Assembly: GCF_008704715.1 (NCBI RefSeq)
Contig: NZ_CP023689.1
Span: 1,488,001 to 1,552,000 of the forward strand
DNA length: 64,000 nucleotides
Reading direction: 5' to 3'
Source of the DNA: Streptomyces chartreusis
Lineage (GTDB): Bacteria > Actinomycetota > Actinomycetes > Streptomycetales > Streptomycetaceae
The notes beneath the pieces were generated by a model. The model made no database searches, was not told the DNA's origin, and worked only from the letters and a program-made list of their open reading frames with translations. Position 1 is the first letter of the stretch, and each line of letters begins with the position of its first letter. A program made the translations under genes and the position numbers. This document shows, piece by piece, positions 51,637-61,954 of the stretch.

Positions 51637-52274
51637 GGCGTCTCTCCAGGGGTGGGGCCCAGGCACAGGGTGGCCGTGGGGCTCTGCAACAACGTGTGGA
51701 CGAACAGCAGCTCCACCCCGCCCGGGTCCAGGGCGGCGATGCGGTGCGGGGTGAGCGAATCGAAGTGCGCGCTGTCTCCGGGCGCGAGCCGGTGCGTGGT
51801 GTCCCCGAGGCGCAGCCGCAGCCGTCCTTCGAGGACGTAGAGCCACTCCTCGCCGGGATGCACCCGCACCATGTCGCCCTGCGAGCCGTGCGGCACATGG
51901 ACGCGCAGGGCCTGCATCCCGCGTCCGGGGGCGCCGGCCTGCCAGTACGTCCATCCGCCGGCGGCGGTCGGTTCCATGTCGGCGGAGCGCACGACGGCGT
52001 CCCGGTCGGCGACCGACTCGCCGAGCAGTTCGGAAACCGTCGTACCGTAGATGCGGGCGAGCGCGAGCAGCATCGGCAGCGAGGGCTGGCGTTGCCCGGT
52101 CTCCAGCCGGGAGAGGTGGGCCGGTGACAGCCCGGCGGAGCGGGCCGCGGCCTCCAGGGTGAGGGCGGCGCGCCGGCGCAGGGCCCGGAGCTGGGGCGCG
52201 ACGACGGGGAGTGCCTCGGCCGGCACTTCCGCCTCCCCCTCGGGCGAGGTCTCGGGAGAGCTCATGCTCCCCAT
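51633..52274 (-). CDS. XRE-family regulator with cupin domain
   Basis: 213 residues. HTH-XRE at about 27-85 (LRALRRRAALTLEAAARSAG, SPAHLSRLETGQRQPSLPML) and a C-terminal cupin (HPGEEWLYVLEGRLRLRLGD, HRLAPGDSAHFDSLTPHRI). ATG at 52274 is used; ATG at 52265 is possible, but the GGGGAG before it is only one base away. There is no good ribosome-binding site for the first, so the mRNA may be leaderless. A double palindrome lies directly upstream. Co-translated with the tiny membrane protein. Confidence 0.88.
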   Translation of the reverse strand: MGSMSSPETSPEGEAEVPAEALPVVAPQLRALRRRAALTLEAAARSAGLSPAHLSRLETGQRQPSLPMLLALARIYGTTVSELLGESVADRDAVVRSADMEPTAAGGWTYWQAGAPGRGMQALRVHVPHGSQGDMVRVHPGEEWLYVLEGRLRLRLGDTTHRLAPGDSAHFDSLTPHRIAALDPGGVELLFVHTLLQSPTATLCLGPTPGETP

Positions 52275-52284
52275 TCAGCCGCAG

Positions 52285-52323
52285 GTTTGCCTCTGCGGCA
52301 AATTTCTTGCCTCAGAGGCAAAC
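52285..52323. promoter_or_regulatory. Double operator upstream of the XRE-cupin gene
   Basis: A 39-bp symmetric region. Outer arms GTTTGCCTCTG (52285-52295) and CAGAGGCAAAC (52313-52323) are perfect complements, with inner GCAA/TTGC. It contains two shorter palindromes, TTTGCCTCTGCGGCAAA and TTGCCTCAGAGGCAA. Probably bound by the adjacent regulator. Confidence 0.75.
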
Positions 52324-52419
52324 CAGGCGGAACACGAGCCGAGAGTCCGACCCTGCCCTTCACAGGGACGACGGGGCCCTCACAGGGACGACCGAACCCG
52401 CGGCGTGCCTACCCCGCCC

Positions 52420-53805
52420 TCACCGGTTGGCGACCGCCTGCTTGATCAACGTCTTGCCGAAGTCCCACATCAGCCCGCCCCCGCTGTGCGCGTCGTCCAT
52501 CACCTCGGTGAAGGCGTCGACGAACCGGTCCACCTCCCGCTCGCCGATGATCAGCGGCGGGATCAGCTTGATCACCTCCAGGTGATCGCCGGAGACCTGG
52601 GTGAGGATCCGGTGCCTGCGCAGCAGCGGGACGACGACCATCTGCGCGAACAGTCCCTTGCGGGCCGCCTGGAGCATGGTCCAGCGGCCGCGCAGCTTCA
52701 GCGAGTCGGGACGGCCGAACTCGATGCCGATCATCAGGCCCCGGCCGCGGACGTCGGCGAGCAGCTCGTACTTGCCGACCAGCGCCGCGAGCCGCGACCG
52801 CAGCTGCTCCCCGGTCGCCCGCGCGTTCGCAACGATCTGCTCGTTCTCCATGACGGACAGCACGGCGAGCCCGGCCGCCATGGCCTGCGCGTTGGACCCG
52901 AAGCTCGCCGAGTGCACGAGCACCCGGTCCATGGACGAGTAGACCTTCTTGAAGATCCAGTCCTTGCCGAGGGTGGCCCCCACCGGCACATAGCCCCCGG
53001 AGAGCGCCTTGGCGACGCACACCAGGTCCGGCTCGACGCCCTCCTCGTGCTGGTAGGCGTAGAAGTCGCCGGTGCGGCCAAGGCCCGTCTGCACCTCGTC
53101 GGCGATGAGCAGCGCCTTGTGCTTGTGCAGCAGCTCCTGGGCGGCCCGCAGATAGCCGGGCGGGGCCTCGTGCACGCCCTTGCCCTGGATCGGTTCGACG
53201 ATCAGGGCGGCTACGTCGCCCTTCTTCAGCTCCCGGGCCAGGGCGTCGAGATCGCCGAGCGGCACGGCCGTGTCCGGGAGCAGCGGGGCGAAGCCGTCGC
53301 GGAAGCCGGACTCGCCGTTGACGGACAGGGAGCCCGTGGTCAGCCCGTGGAAGGCGTGGTCGCAGTACAGCACCCGCGGCCTGCCCGTGACGAACCGCGC
53401 GAACTTCAGAGCGGTCTCCACCGCCTCCGTCCCGCTGTTGCCGAAGAACACCCGGTCCAGGTGCGGGCTGTGGGTGAGGAGCCGCTCCGCCAGCAGCCCG
53501 GGCAGCGGCTGGCAGTCGAAGCGGGTCAGGTCGGCGAGCTGGGCGTCGAGGACGTCGTGCAGCGCCTTGCGGACGACGGGGTGGTGGCGCCCCAGGCCCA
53601 TCACCCCGAACCCGGCGAGCATGTCCAGGTGGTCCTCGCCGTCCGCGTCCCAGAAGTAGGCGCCCTCGGCCCGCTCGTAGACCTTGTCGAAGCCGATGGT
53701 GTGCAGCATGCGCGGGAGCTGGTGGTTGAGGTACTTCGTGTGCAGCTCGTAGCGCTCGGCTCCGCGCTCGGCGAGGAGCCTGCCGAGGTCGAACTCGCTC
53801 GTCAT
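52420..53805 (-). CDS. hpnO: Class III aminotransferase of hopanoid biosynthesis (HpnO-like)
   Basis: 461 residues, PLP-dependent class III aminotransferase. Motifs: [48 protein letters not shown] and the PLP-Lys in [16 protein letters not shown]. In hopanoid clusters this enzyme aminates the C35 side chain to form aminobacteriohopanetriol. The gene is the last of the operon and overlaps dxs by ATGA, which supports that role over ornithine or diaminobutyrate metabolism. Confidence 0.88.
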   Translation of the reverse strand: MTSEFDLGRLLAERGAERYELHTKYLNHQLPRMLHTIGFDKVYERAEGAYFWDADGEDHLDMLAGFGVMGLGRHHPVVRKALHDVLDAQLADLTRFDCQPLPGLLAERLLTHSPHLDRVFFGNSGTEAVETALKFARFVTGRPRVLYCDHAFHGLTTGSLSVNGESGFRDGFAPLLPDTAVPLGDLDALARELKKGDVAALIVEPIQGKGVHEAPPGYLRAAQELLHKHKALLIADEVQTGLGRTGDFYAYQHEEGVEPDLVCVAKALSGGYVPVGATLGKDWIFKKVYSSMDRVLVHSASFGSNAQAMAAGLAVLSVMENEQIVANARATGEQLRSRLAALVGKYELLADVRGRGLMIGIEFGRPDSLKLRGRWTMLQAARKGLFAQMVVVPLLRRHRILTQVSGDHLEVIKLIPPLIIGEREVDRFVDAFTEVMDDAHSGGGLMWDFGKTLIKQAVANR

Positions 53806-55760
53806 TCAGCTTTCTCCTTGACCGGCACGACGGTACGACCGTCGTGGCTCCCCTCGGCCCGCGCCGCGTCGGCCACGCTCTCCTCGGCCTCCTTGAGGGC
53901 GAGGCTCGCGCTGATCCGCCCGGCGACCTCGACGGGCGTGAGGCCGATGTCCGCGAGCACCTCGCCCCGCTTGGCGTGCGCGAGGAACTGCTCCGGGATG
54001 CCGAACCGCCGCACCGGTACGTCGACGTCGGCGTCGCCCAGTGCCAGCGCCACGGCGGAGCCCACGCCGGAGGAGCGGCTGTTGTCCTCGACGACGGCCA
54101 CCAGCCGGTGCTGCGCAGCGAGGGGCGCGAGCGCGGGGTCGACGGGTTTCACCCACCGCGGGTCGACGACGGTGCAGTTGATGCCGCGGGCCTGGAGCAG
54201 CTCGGCCGCCTGGAGGCACACCGGCGCCATCACACCGACGGCGACGAGCAGGACCTCCGGCTCGCCGGCATCCCGGTGCAGCACGTCCAGCCCGCCCACC
54301 CGGTCCACCGCCGGGACCGACGGGCCGACCGACTCCTTCGGGAACCGTACGAGGGTGGGCGCGTCGTCGCAGGCCACGGCCTCGCGCAGCTGGGCCCGCA
54401 GCTGGTCGGCGTCGCGCGGCGCGGCGATCCGCAGGCCGGGGACGACCTGGAGGATCGACATGTCCCACATGCCGTTGTGGGAGGCGCCGTCGACGCCCGT
54501 GACGCCGGCCCGGTCCAGCACGAACGTCACTCCGCAGCGGTGCAGCGCGACGTCCATGAGGAGCTGGTCGAAGGCACGGTTCAGGAACGTGGCGTAGACG
54601 GCGACGACCGGGTGCAGCCCGCCGGTGGCGAGGCCCGCCGCGGACACGGCCGCGTGCTGCTCGGCGATCCCGACGTCCCAGACCCGGTCCGGGAACCGTT
54701 CGGCGAACCTGCCCAGCCCGACGGGGTGCAGCATGGCCGCCGTGATCGCCACGACGTCCTCCCGCTCCTCCCCGATCCGCACGATCTCCTCGCCGAACAC
54801 CGACGTCCAGGACGGCCCGCCCGACGGCGCGAGCGGCTCGCAGGTCAGCGGGTCCATCACGCCGACGGTGTGGAAGTGGTCCTCCTCGTGGGCGAGGGCG
54901 GGTTCGTAGCCGCGCCCCTTCTCCGTGAGGCAGTGGATCAGCACGGGCCCGTGGAACCGTTTCGCCCGCCTCAGCGCGGACTCGACGGCCCCGATGTCGT
55001 GCCCGTCGATCGGGCCGACGTACTTCAGTCCCAGGTCCTCGAAGAGCCCCTGCGGCGCGAACGCGTCCTTGAAGCCCTTCTTCGCGCCGTGCAGCGCCTC
55101 GTAGACGGTGTTGCCGACGACGGGCGTGCGCTGCAGCACGTCCTTGCCCCAGGCCAGGACCCGCTCGTAGCTGTCCGTCGTGCGCAGGGTGGCCAGGTGG
55201 TTGGCGAGCCCTCCGATGGTCGGCGCGTACGAGCGCTCGTTGTCGTTGACGACGATGATCAGCGGCCGGTCCTTGGCCGCCGCGATGTTGTTCAGCGCCT
55301 CCCAGGCCATGCCGCCGGTCAGCGCCCCGTCGCCGATCACCGCGACGACGTGCCCCTTCTCCCCCTGCACCTGACGGGCCTTGGCGAGCCCGTCGGCCCA
55401 GCCGAGCGCCGTGGAGGCGTGGCTGTTCTCGACGATGTCGTGCTCGGACTCCTCGCGCGAGGGGTAGCCGGACAGGCCGCCCTTGCCGCGCAGCTTGGAG
55501 AAGTCCTGGCGTCCCGTCAGCAGCTTGTGCACATAGCTCTGGTGACCGGTGTCCCAGACGATGCGGTCGACCGGCGACTCGAAGACCCGGTGGAGCGCGA
55601 TGGACAGTTCCACCACGCCCAGGTTGGGCCCGAGGTGTCCGCCGGTCCTGGCGACCGCGTGCACCAGGAACTCCCGGATCTCGTCGGACAGTTCACCGAG
55701 TTCCGCCTCGGACAGCGCCTTCAGGTCGCGTGGTCCCCGGATGCTCTCCAGAATCGTCAC
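53802..55760 (-). CDS. dxs: 1-Deoxy-D-xylulose-5-phosphate synthase
   Basis: 652 residues, full length. TPP-binding [16 protein letters not shown], the DRAG motif in [17 protein letters not shown] and the transketolase-like C-terminal domain. It catalyses the first MEP-pathway step (pyruvate plus glyceraldehyde-3-phosphate). Its place within the hopanoid operon suggests a dedicated second Dxs that raises isoprenoid supply for hopanoids. GTG at 55760. It is 31 bp downstream of ispG. Confidence 0.95.
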   Translation of the reverse strand: MTILESIRGPRDLKALSEAELGELSDEIREFLVHAVARTGGHLGPNLGVVELSIALHRVFESPVDRIVWDTGHQSYVHKLLTGRQDFSKLRGKGGLSGYPSREESEHDIVENSHASTALGWADGLAKARQVQGEKGHVVAVIGDGALTGGMAWEALNNIAAAKDRPLIIVVNDNERSYAPTIGGLANHLATLRTTDSYERVLAWGKDVLQRTPVVGNTVYEALHGAKKGFKDAFAPQGLFEDLGLKYVGPIDGHDIGAVESALRRAKRFHGPVLIHCLTEKGRGYEPALAHEEDHFHTVGVMDPLTCEPLAPSGGPSWTSVFGEEIVRIGEEREDVVAITAAMLHPVGLGRFAERFPDRVWDVGIAEQHAAVSAAGLATGGLHPVVAVYATFLNRAFDQLLMDVALHRCGVTFVLDRAGVTGVDGASHNGMWDMSILQVVPGLRIAAPRDADQLRAQLREAVACDDAPTLVRFPKESVGPSVPAVDRVGGLDVLHRDAGEPEVLLVAVGVMAPVCLQAAELLQARGINCTVVDPRWVKPVDPALAPLAAQHRLVAVVEDNSRSSGVGSAVALALGDADVDVPVRRFGIPEQFLAHAKRGEVLADIGLTPVEVAGRISASLALKEAEESVADAARAEGSHDGRTVVPVKEKAE

Positions 55761-55791
55761 GCTCGGGCCCCCTCTCGGTCCGTGCCTTGCT

Positions 55792-56967
55792 TCAACTCAC
55801 AGTCACTGCCGGTTTCCCCGTGACGGTGGGGGCGCCCGATGCGGCCCCGTCCTGCTCCATCTGTTCGGCGATCTTCATCGCCTCCTCGATCAGGGTCTCG
55901 ACGATCTTCGACTCGGGGACGGTCTTGATGACCTCGCCCTTCACGAAGATCTGACCCTTGCCGTTGCCGGAGGCGACCCCGAGGTCGGCCTCCCGCGCCT
56001 CGCCGGGGCCGTTGACCACACAGCCCATGACGGCTACCCGCAACGGCACTTCCATGCCTTCCAGGCCGGCCGTGACCTCGTCGGCGAGCTTGTAGACGTC
56101 GACCTGGGCCCGCCCGCAGGACGGGCAGGAGACGATCTCCAGGCGCCGCTGCCTGAGGTTCAGCGACTCCAGGATCTGGATGCCGACCTTGACCTCCTCG
56201 GCGGGCGGGGCGCTCAGGGACACGCGGATGGTGTCGCCGATGCCCCGCGACAGCAGCGCCCCGAAGGCCACCGCTGACTTGATCGTGCCCTGGAAGGCGG
56301 GCCCGGCCTCGGTGACCCCGAGGTGCAGCGGGTAGTCGCACTGCGCCGCGAGCTGCGTGTACGCCTCGACCATGATCACCGGGTCGTTGTGCTTCACCGA
56401 GATCTTGATGTCCCGGAAGTCGTGCTCCTCGAACAGCGACGCCTCCCACAGCGCGCTCTCCACGAGCGCCTCCGGAGTGGCCTTGCCGTACTTCTGGAGC
56501 AGCCGCCGGTCGAGCGACCCTGCGTTGACGCCGATCCGGATCGGCGTGCCGTGGTCCCTGGCGGCCCGCGCGATCTCCTTGACCTTGTCGTCGAACTGCT
56601 TGATGTTCCCCGGGTTGACGCGTACGGCCGCACAGCCGGCCTCGATCGCGGCGAACACGTACTTCGGCTGGAAGTGGATGTCCGCGATCACCGGGATCTG
56701 GGACTTGCGGGCGATGGTCGCGAGGGCGTCCGCGTCGTCCTGCGTCGGGCAGGCCACGCGCACGATCTGGCAGCCGGACGCCGTCAGCTCGGCGATCTGC
56801 TGCAGGGTGGCGCCGATGTCGGACGTCCGGGTCGTCGTCATCGACTGCACCGACACCGGGGCGCCGCCCCCGACCGCCACCGGGCCGACCTGGATCTGCC
56901 GCGACACACGTCGTTCGGCGACCGGCCGGACCGGTACCTCGGGGACGCCCAAGGAGATGGCGGTCAT
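55792..56967 (-). CDS. ispG: 4-Hydroxy-3-methylbut-2-enyl-diphosphate synthase
   Basis: 391 residues. TIM-barrel part with [19 protein letters not shown] and RVNPGN, and the C-terminal iron-sulfur part with cysteines in SCPSCGR and GCVVNGPGE for one [4Fe-4S] cluster. It reduces MEcPP to HMBPP in the MEP pathway. ATG at 56967, four bases after hpnH ends, so tightly in the operon. Confidence 0.95.
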   Translation of the reverse strand: MTAISLGVPEVPVRPVAERRVSRQIQVGPVAVGGGAPVSVQSMTTTRTSDIGATLQQIAELTASGCQIVRVACPTQDDADALATIARKSQIPVIADIHFQPKYVFAAIEAGCAAVRVNPGNIKQFDDKVKEIARAARDHGTPIRIGVNAGSLDRRLLQKYGKATPEALVESALWEASLFEEHDFRDIKISVKHNDPVIMVEAYTQLAAQCDYPLHLGVTEAGPAFQGTIKSAVAFGALLSRGIGDTIRVSLSAPPAEEVKVGIQILESLNLRQRRLEIVSCPSCGRAQVDVYKLADEVTAGLEGMEVPLRVAVMGCVVNGPGEAREADLGVASGNGKGQIFVKGEVIKTVPESKIVETLIEEAMKIAEQMEQDGAASGAPTVTGKPAVTVS

Positions 56968-56971
56968 GGCG

Positions 56972-57994
56972 TCACTCCCGGTTTCCGGAGACCGTCTCGC
57001 GCATGGCGCGCAGGGACTCCTTGAGCGAGCCCATGGTGGCGAGGACGGCGGTGGGCTCGTAGCCGCAGTGCGCCATGCAGTTGGCGCAGCGCGGGTCCTT
57101 GCCGCGGCCGTACTTGTCCCAGTCGGTGTCCTCGATCAGCTCCCGGTACGTCGGCACGTACCCGTCGCTCATCAGGTAGCAGGGGCGCTGCCAGCCGAAC
57201 AGGGAGTAGTTCGGGATCGCCCACGCGGTGCACGGGAAGTCGACCTTGCCCTCGAGGAAGTCGAGGAACAGCGGCGAGTGGTTCAGCCGCCACTTCCTGC
57301 GGTTGCCGCCCGCGAAGGCCTTCTTGAACAGCTCGCGGGTCTGCTCGACGCCGAGGAAGTGCTCCTGGTCGGGGGCCTTCTCGTAGGCGTAGGCGGGCGA
57401 GATCATCATCTCGTCGACCTTGAGGTCGTCGTTGAGGAAGTTCAGCACCTCGACGATGGTCTGCGGGGTGTCGGTGTTGAAGAAGGTGGAGTTGGTGGTG
57501 ACCCGGAAGCCGCGGCGCTTGGCCTCCTTGATCGCCTCCACCGCCTCGTCGAACACGCCCTCCTTGGCCACCGACTCGTCGTGGCGCTCGCGCAGGCCGT
57601 CGATGTGCACGGCGAAGGCGAAGTAGGGCGAGGGGGTGAACTTGTCCATCTTCTTGCGCAGCAGCATGGCGTTGGTGCACAGGAAGACGTACTTCCGCTT
57701 GGCCACCAGCTGCCGCACGATCTCGTCGATCTGCGGGTGCATCAGCGGCTCGCCGCCGGCGATGGACACCATGGGCGCGCCGGACTCGAGCACCGCCCCC
57801 ACGGCCTGGGCCACCGGCATGCGCTGCTTCAGGACCCCGGCCGGGTGCTGGATCTTGCCGCAGCCCTCGCATTTGAGGTTGCAGGCGAACAATGGCTCCA
57901 GCTCGACGATCAGCGGGAACTTGTCACGCCTGCGGAGCTTCTGTTCGGCCAAGTAAGTAGCGACCTTGATGGACTGACGCAGCGGCATGGCCAT
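56972..57994 (-). CDS. hpnH: Radical SAM adenosylhopane synthase HpnH
   Basis: 340 residues. Radical SAM cluster motif CNLKCEGC (CxxxCxxC), the GGEPLM SAM-binding turn, and a C-terminal extension with Cys residues ([12 protein letters not shown]). HpnH attaches the 5'-deoxyadenosyl group to diploptene, giving adenosylhopane. ATG at 57994 is fixed by a near-perfect AGGAGGTGA. It follows hpnG by five bases. Confidence 0.95.
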   Translation of the reverse strand: MAMPLRQSIKVATYLAEQKLRRRDKFPLIVELEPLFACNLKCEGCGKIQHPAGVLKQRMPVAQAVGAVLESGAPMVSIAGGEPLMHPQIDEIVRQLVAKRKYVFLCTNAMLLRKKMDKFTPSPYFAFAVHIDGLRERHDESVAKEGVFDEAVEAIKEAKRRGFRVTTNSTFFNTDTPQTIVEVLNFLNDDLKVDEMMISPAYAYEKAPDQEHFLGVEQTRELFKKAFAGGNRRKWRLNHSPLFLDFLEGKVDFPCTAWAIPNYSLFGWQRPCYLMSDGYVPTYRELIEDTDWDKYGRGKDPRCANCMAHCGYEPTAVLATMGSLKESLRAMRETVSGNRE

Positions 57995-57999
57995 CTGGC

Positions 58000-58641
58000 T
58001 CACCTCCTGGGGAGCAGCAAAGAACGGTGCCATTCATAGAATGCGGGTAGAACGGTACGAAGGACGCGGAAAGCTGATATTCCACCGCGCAACGTGCCGA
58101 TCCGGACGAGTTCATGTTCTGGAGCGTCCACGACCACCCGGACGGCCGCAACCGGGCGCTCGCCCGTACGGACGGCGCTCAGTAGCGTCGCCGCCGACTC
58201 CATGTCGACCGCGATCGCGCCGGTCGTGAGCAGATCGGACCGTTCCTGACCTCGGACGACATGGTCCGAGCCGGTGAGCGGTCCGGTGTGGACGGTGCGG
58301 CCCGGGACGGTCCGCACTAGTTCTTTGACGAGTAGGTCGGTTCCCACGCACGGAACGGTTCCCGCCGGATCCCGGGTCTCCTCGGCGACCACCAGATCGC
58401 CGGGGTGCATCCCGGGGGCGAGCCCCGCGCAGAAGCCGGTGGCGAGGACCGCGGCCCCGGCGAGGGCCGGGTCGGCGAGCACCCGGGTGACGGAGCGTTC
58501 CGCCGCCCGGGGCCCCATGCCCGTACGGAGCACGGTGACCGGCCCGCCCGCACCGCCGCGCTCGCCGGCGCGCAGGGCGAACTGCTCGATGCCGAGCGCG
58601 CAGGCGATCAGCAGCGGGGCCGGGGCGGGCTGTGGGCTCAT
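58000..58641 (-). CDS. hpnG: Hopanoid-associated nucleoside phosphorylase HpnG
   Basis: 213 residues of the purine-nucleoside/MTA phosphorylase fold: VTVLRTGMGPRAAERSV, VLATGFCAGLAPGMHPGDLVVAEE and AVDMESAATLLSAV. HpnG removes adenine from adenosylhopane, leading to ribosylhopane. ATG overlaps the shc stop by one base (TGATG), so it is co-translated. Confidence 0.92.
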   Translation of the reverse strand: MSPQPAPAPLLIACALGIEQFALRAGERGGAGGPVTVLRTGMGPRAAERSVTRVLADPALAGAAVLATGFCAGLAPGMHPGDLVVAEETRDPAGTVPCVGTDLLVKELVRTVPGRTVHTGPLTGSDHVVRGQERSDLLTTGAIAVDMESAATLLSAVRTGERPVAAVRVVVDAPEHELVRIGTLRGGISAFRVLRTVLPAFYEWHRSLLLPRR

Positions 58642-60674
58642 CAGCTCCCCTTGGCCTCGACGGCCGCCGTGTCCTCGACGACCACCCGGACCACCGAATC
58701 GGTGAACGGCTCCCCGTGGACGTACCGGCCCAGCGCGGTCAGTGGGAAGACCTGCCGGTAGAGGTGGTAATTGATGGAGAAGTCCCAGGGGAACCCGGTG
58801 CCGGTGAAGTACGGCTCGTCCCAGGAGCCGTCCGCCAGCTGGGTGGCCGCGAGCCACTCGACGCCGCGCTCGACGGCCTTGGAGTCCCTCTCCCCCGCCG
58901 CCAGCAGCGCCATCAGCGCCCACCCGGTCTGCGACGCCGTCGAGGCGCCCTTGCCGCTCCACTCCTTGACGTACCTGTAGGAACGCAGGTCCTCGCCCCA
59001 GCCGCCGTCGTCGTTCTGGACGGACTCCAGCCAGGTGACGGCGCGCCGGATCGCGGGGTGCGAGCCCGGCATACCGGCGGCCACCAGGGCGGGTACGACG
59101 GATCCGGTGCCGTAGATGTAGTTCACGCCCCAGCGGCCGAACCACGAGCCGTCCGGTTCCTGCTCGGCGAGCAGCCACCGGATGCCGCGCCGGGTGCGCG
59201 GGTCGTGGGCCAGGCCCTCGACGGCGAGCATCTCGACGACGTGCGCGGTGACGTCCGCCGACGGCGGGTCGATGACCTCGCCGAAGTCGCAGAACGGCAG
59301 CCGGTTGGGGAAGGGGCTGGTGTTGTCGACGTCGAAGGCGCCCCACGCCCCGTTGCGGGACTGCATCCCGAGGTTCCAGCGCACCCCGCGGCCGATCGCC
59401 TTCTCCAGCCGCTCCGGGTCGTGGTGCCGGACCCGGCGCAGGGCGAGGACCACCTCGGCGGTGTCGTCGATGTCGGGGTAGTTGTCGTTGTGGAACTCGA
59501 ACGCCCAGCCGCCCGGCGGCAGTTGGGGCCGCTTGACCGCCCAGTCGCCGGGCCGGACGATCTCCTCGCCCAGCATCCAGTCGGCGGCCCTGACCAGCTG
59601 CGCGTGATCGGCGGGTACGCCGGCGTCCGCCAGCGCGATGGTGGCGAGGCAGGTGTCCCAGACCGGCGACTGGCAGGCCTCGATCATCCGGGCCCCGTCC
59701 TCGCGCCAGACGGCGAAACGGTCCAGCGAGGCGAGCCCCTCGCGCATCACGGGGTGCTGGAGGTCGTAGCCGAGCAGATGCAGCGCGATGATCGAGTACA
59801 CCGCCGGGGGCTGGATGCCGCCCCAGCAGCCGTCGTTCTCCTGACGCTCGATGATCCAGCGGGCCGCGGTGTTCATGGCTGCTCTGCGCAGTCTGCGCGG
59901 GGCGACCTTGCGCAGCTGGTGCAGCGCCTTGTCGAGCCGCTGGAAGGCCCCGTCCCAACTCGCCGCCGGGGCAAGGGGCTTCAGCGGGTTGGGGTCGGCG
60001 GGGTCCTTGTGCAGTTCGTCGAGGGGGAAGGGCGCGGGCCGTACCGGGCGCTTCGCGGAGACGATCGTCAGCGGGACGATGGTCTGCCGGGCCCAGCAGC
60101 CGAAGTCGTAGATGTTGAGCGGGACCCACTTGGGGAAGTAGATGAGCTCCGGCGGGAGTTCGGGCAGGTCCTCCCACTTCCACCAGCCGAACAGGGCCAG
60201 CCAGATCCGGGTGAAGACCCGGGCCGCGGCGATGCCGCCCTGCTCGCGGATCCAGGCGGAGGCCCGCGCCATGTGCGGTGCGTCCGGCGCGTCACCGGCC
60301 AGGCGCAGGGCGACGTACGCCTCGATGGTGGTGGAGAGCTCGCCCGGCGCGCCGTAGAAGGTGCCCCAGGTGCCGTCCTCGCGCTGCTCGCCCCGGATGA
60401 AGAGCGCGGCGGCCCGAGTGGTCTTCTCGTCGCGGACGCCCAGGAACTGACGGAGCAGAAGGTCCTCGGCGTCCATGGTGACGTTCGTCTCGAGGTCGCC
60501 CTTCCACCAGCCCTGGGCGTCCTGCTTCGCCAGCAGGAAGTCGGTGGCGCGCCGGACCGCGCCCTCGGCGGCTTCGTACACCCCGGCCGCCACGGGGTTC
60601 TCGCTGTCGGTTTCCCTGGCCGCGGCTGCCCGGGGCGGCCGCGCCCCGGTGCTTCCGTCGGTCGTCGCTGTCAT
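58641..60674 (-). CDS. shc: Squalene-hopene cyclase
   Basis: 677 residues. The catalytic DxDD acid motif is Asp401-Ile-Asp403-Asp404 in YPDIDDTAEV, and several QW repeats are present (QENDGCWG, QSRNGAWGAFD, QNDDGGWGED and similar). It cyclises squalene to hopene/hopanol at the membrane. ATG at 60674. Upstream of it is a 140-bp gap, the largest inside the operon apart from that before hpnE. Confidence 0.96.
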   Translation of the reverse strand: MTATTDGSTGARPPRAAAARETDSENPVAAGVYEAAEGAVRRATDFLLAKQDAQGWWKGDLETNVTMDAEDLLLRQFLGVRDEKTTRAAALFIRGEQREDGTWGTFYGAPGELSTTIEAYVALRLAGDAPDAPHMARASAWIREQGGIAAARVFTRIWLALFGWWKWEDLPELPPELIYFPKWVPLNIYDFGCWARQTIVPLTIVSAKRPVRPAPFPLDELHKDPADPNPLKPLAPAASWDGAFQRLDKALHQLRKVAPRRLRRAAMNTAARWIIERQENDGCWGGIQPPAVYSIIALHLLGYDLQHPVMREGLASLDRFAVWREDGARMIEACQSPVWDTCLATIALADAGVPADHAQLVRAADWMLGEEIVRPGDWAVKRPQLPPGGWAFEFHNDNYPDIDDTAEVVLALRRVRHHDPERLEKAIGRGVRWNLGMQSRNGAWGAFDVDNTSPFPNRLPFCDFGEVIDPPSADVTAHVVEMLAVEGLAHDPRTRRGIRWLLAEQEPDGSWFGRWGVNYIYGTGSVVPALVAAGMPGSHPAIRRAVTWLESVQNDDGGWGEDLRSYRYVKEWSGKGASTASQTGWALMALLAAGERDSKAVERGVEWLAATQLADGSWDEPYFTGTGFPWDFSINYHLYRQVFPLTALGRYVHGEPFTDSVVRVVVEDTAAVEAKGS

Positions 60675-60790
60675 GGCTTCCCCTTCGTGCAGTGCTACTG
60701 GCAGTGCGTCTGCTGTGGGTCCGCCGTCGGCCGGTGCGCTTCTTCCAGCGACACCGGCCGGCGACTACGCAAGGGCTATTCGACCGATAC

Positions 60791-60830
60791 TGATCATCTC
60801 TTTTCGCCCGGTGGTGATCATCTCTTTCGT
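60791..60830. repeat. Short direct repeat at the 3' end of the prenyl synthase gene
   Basis: TGATCATCTCTTTTCG (60791-60806) and TGATCATCTCTTTCGT (60815-60830) repeat 24 bp apart and differ by one inserted T. The second copy contains the stop codon of the prenyl synthase on the minus strand. It probably arose by local duplication. Confidence 0.6.
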
Positions 60831-61954
60831 ACGACGACGAAGTCGGCGAGCGCCGTGAACTGCGCCCGCACCCGGTCCGGCATGTCGACGGCGTCCAGGG
60901 CCTCGACGGCGACCGCGTGCTGGCGGCGCGCCTCCTCGGCGGTCCACTCGCGGCCGCCCGCCTCCTCGATGAGGGCGGCGCGGGCGGCGAACTCCTCCTC
61001 GGAGAAGTTCTCGAAGTCGCTGCTCTTGGCGTCCGCGGCGAGGATCTCGCCGAGCCGCTCGGAGGCGGGGCCGCCCGCCGCGAGCGCGGCCACGACCGGC
61101 AGGGACTTCTTGCGCTGGCGCAGGTCGCTCCAGGTCTGCTTGCCGGTGGAGACCGGGTCGCCCCAGATGCCGAGGAGGTCGTCGACGGCCTGGAAGGCGA
61201 GCCCCAGGTGGTAGCCGTACTTCTCCAGGGTGTCGGCGGTGTGGTCGTCCGCGCCGGCGAGCACCGCGCCGATGGAGCTGGCGCTGGCGAGCAGGGCACC
61301 GGTCTTGTTGCCCTCCATCTCCAGGCACTCCTCGACGCCGACGCGGTCGCGGTGCTCGTAGGAGATGTCCTGGGCCTGACCGTCGATCAGGGCGCGGGTC
61401 GCGGTGGTCAGGCGGCGGGTGGCGCGGCCGGCCTCGACGGTGCCGAGCTCCAGCAGCACCTCGTTGGCCAGCGCGAACATGGCGTCACCGACGAGGATGG
61501 CCTGGGCGGGGCCGTGCACCTTCCAGACGGTGTCGCGGTGGCGGCGCTGCTCGTCGCCGTCCATCAGGTCGTCGTGCAGCAGGGAGAAGTTGTGGACCAG
61601 CTCGACGGCGACGGCGCCGGGGATGCCGACGTCGGGAGAGGCGCCGGTGACCTCGGCGGAGAGCAGGGCGAGGGCGGGGCGTACGGCCTTGCCGCCGTCA
61701 CCGGCCGTGGGCCTGCCGGCGGCGTCGATCCAGCCGAAGTGGTAGGCGGAGACGGTGTCCATGGGAGGAGCCAGGCGGTCGACGGCCGCACGCAGGACCG
61801 GTGTGGTCAGGGTCCTACCGCGCTCCAGGAGCGCGGTCACCGACACCGCGGTCTCTTCAGCGGCCTTCTCGGCCGGGGGCACAGTGGGCACGTTCTCTCC
61901 TCTTGTTGCGCTACGGGGGGTGCGGGGGCCTGCCGCCGAGTGCTCGTTCAGCAT
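60818..61954 (-). CDS. Polyprenyl (farnesyl) diphosphate synthase
   Basis: 378 residues. The first Asp-rich motif is in LLHDDLMDGDEQRRHRDTVWK and the second in FQAVDDLLGIWGDP, with KxxR substrate residues in GKAVRPALALL. In hopanoid clusters this enzyme supplies FPP for squalene formation. ATG at 61954 (GAGGAGG 7 bp upstream) overlaps the hpnE stop; GTG at 61957 is also possible. Confidence 0.92.
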   Translation of the reverse strand: MLNEHSAAGPRTPRSATRGENVPTVPPAEKAAEETAVSVTALLERGRTLTTPVLRAAVDRLAPPMDTVSAYHFGWIDAAGRPTAGDGGKAVRPALALLSAEVTGASPDVGIPGAVAVELVHNFSLLHDDLMDGDEQRRHRDTVWKVHGPAQAILVGDAMFALANEVLLELGTVEAGRATRRLTTATRALIDGQAQDISYEHRDRVGVEECLEMEGNKTGALLASASSIGAVLAGADDHTADTLEKYGYHLGLAFQAVDDLLGIWGDPVSTGKQTWSDLRQRKKSLPVVAALAAGGPASERLGEILAADAKSSDFENFSEEEFAARAALIEEAGGREWTAEEARRQHAVAVEALDAVDMPDRVRAQFTALADFVVVRKR

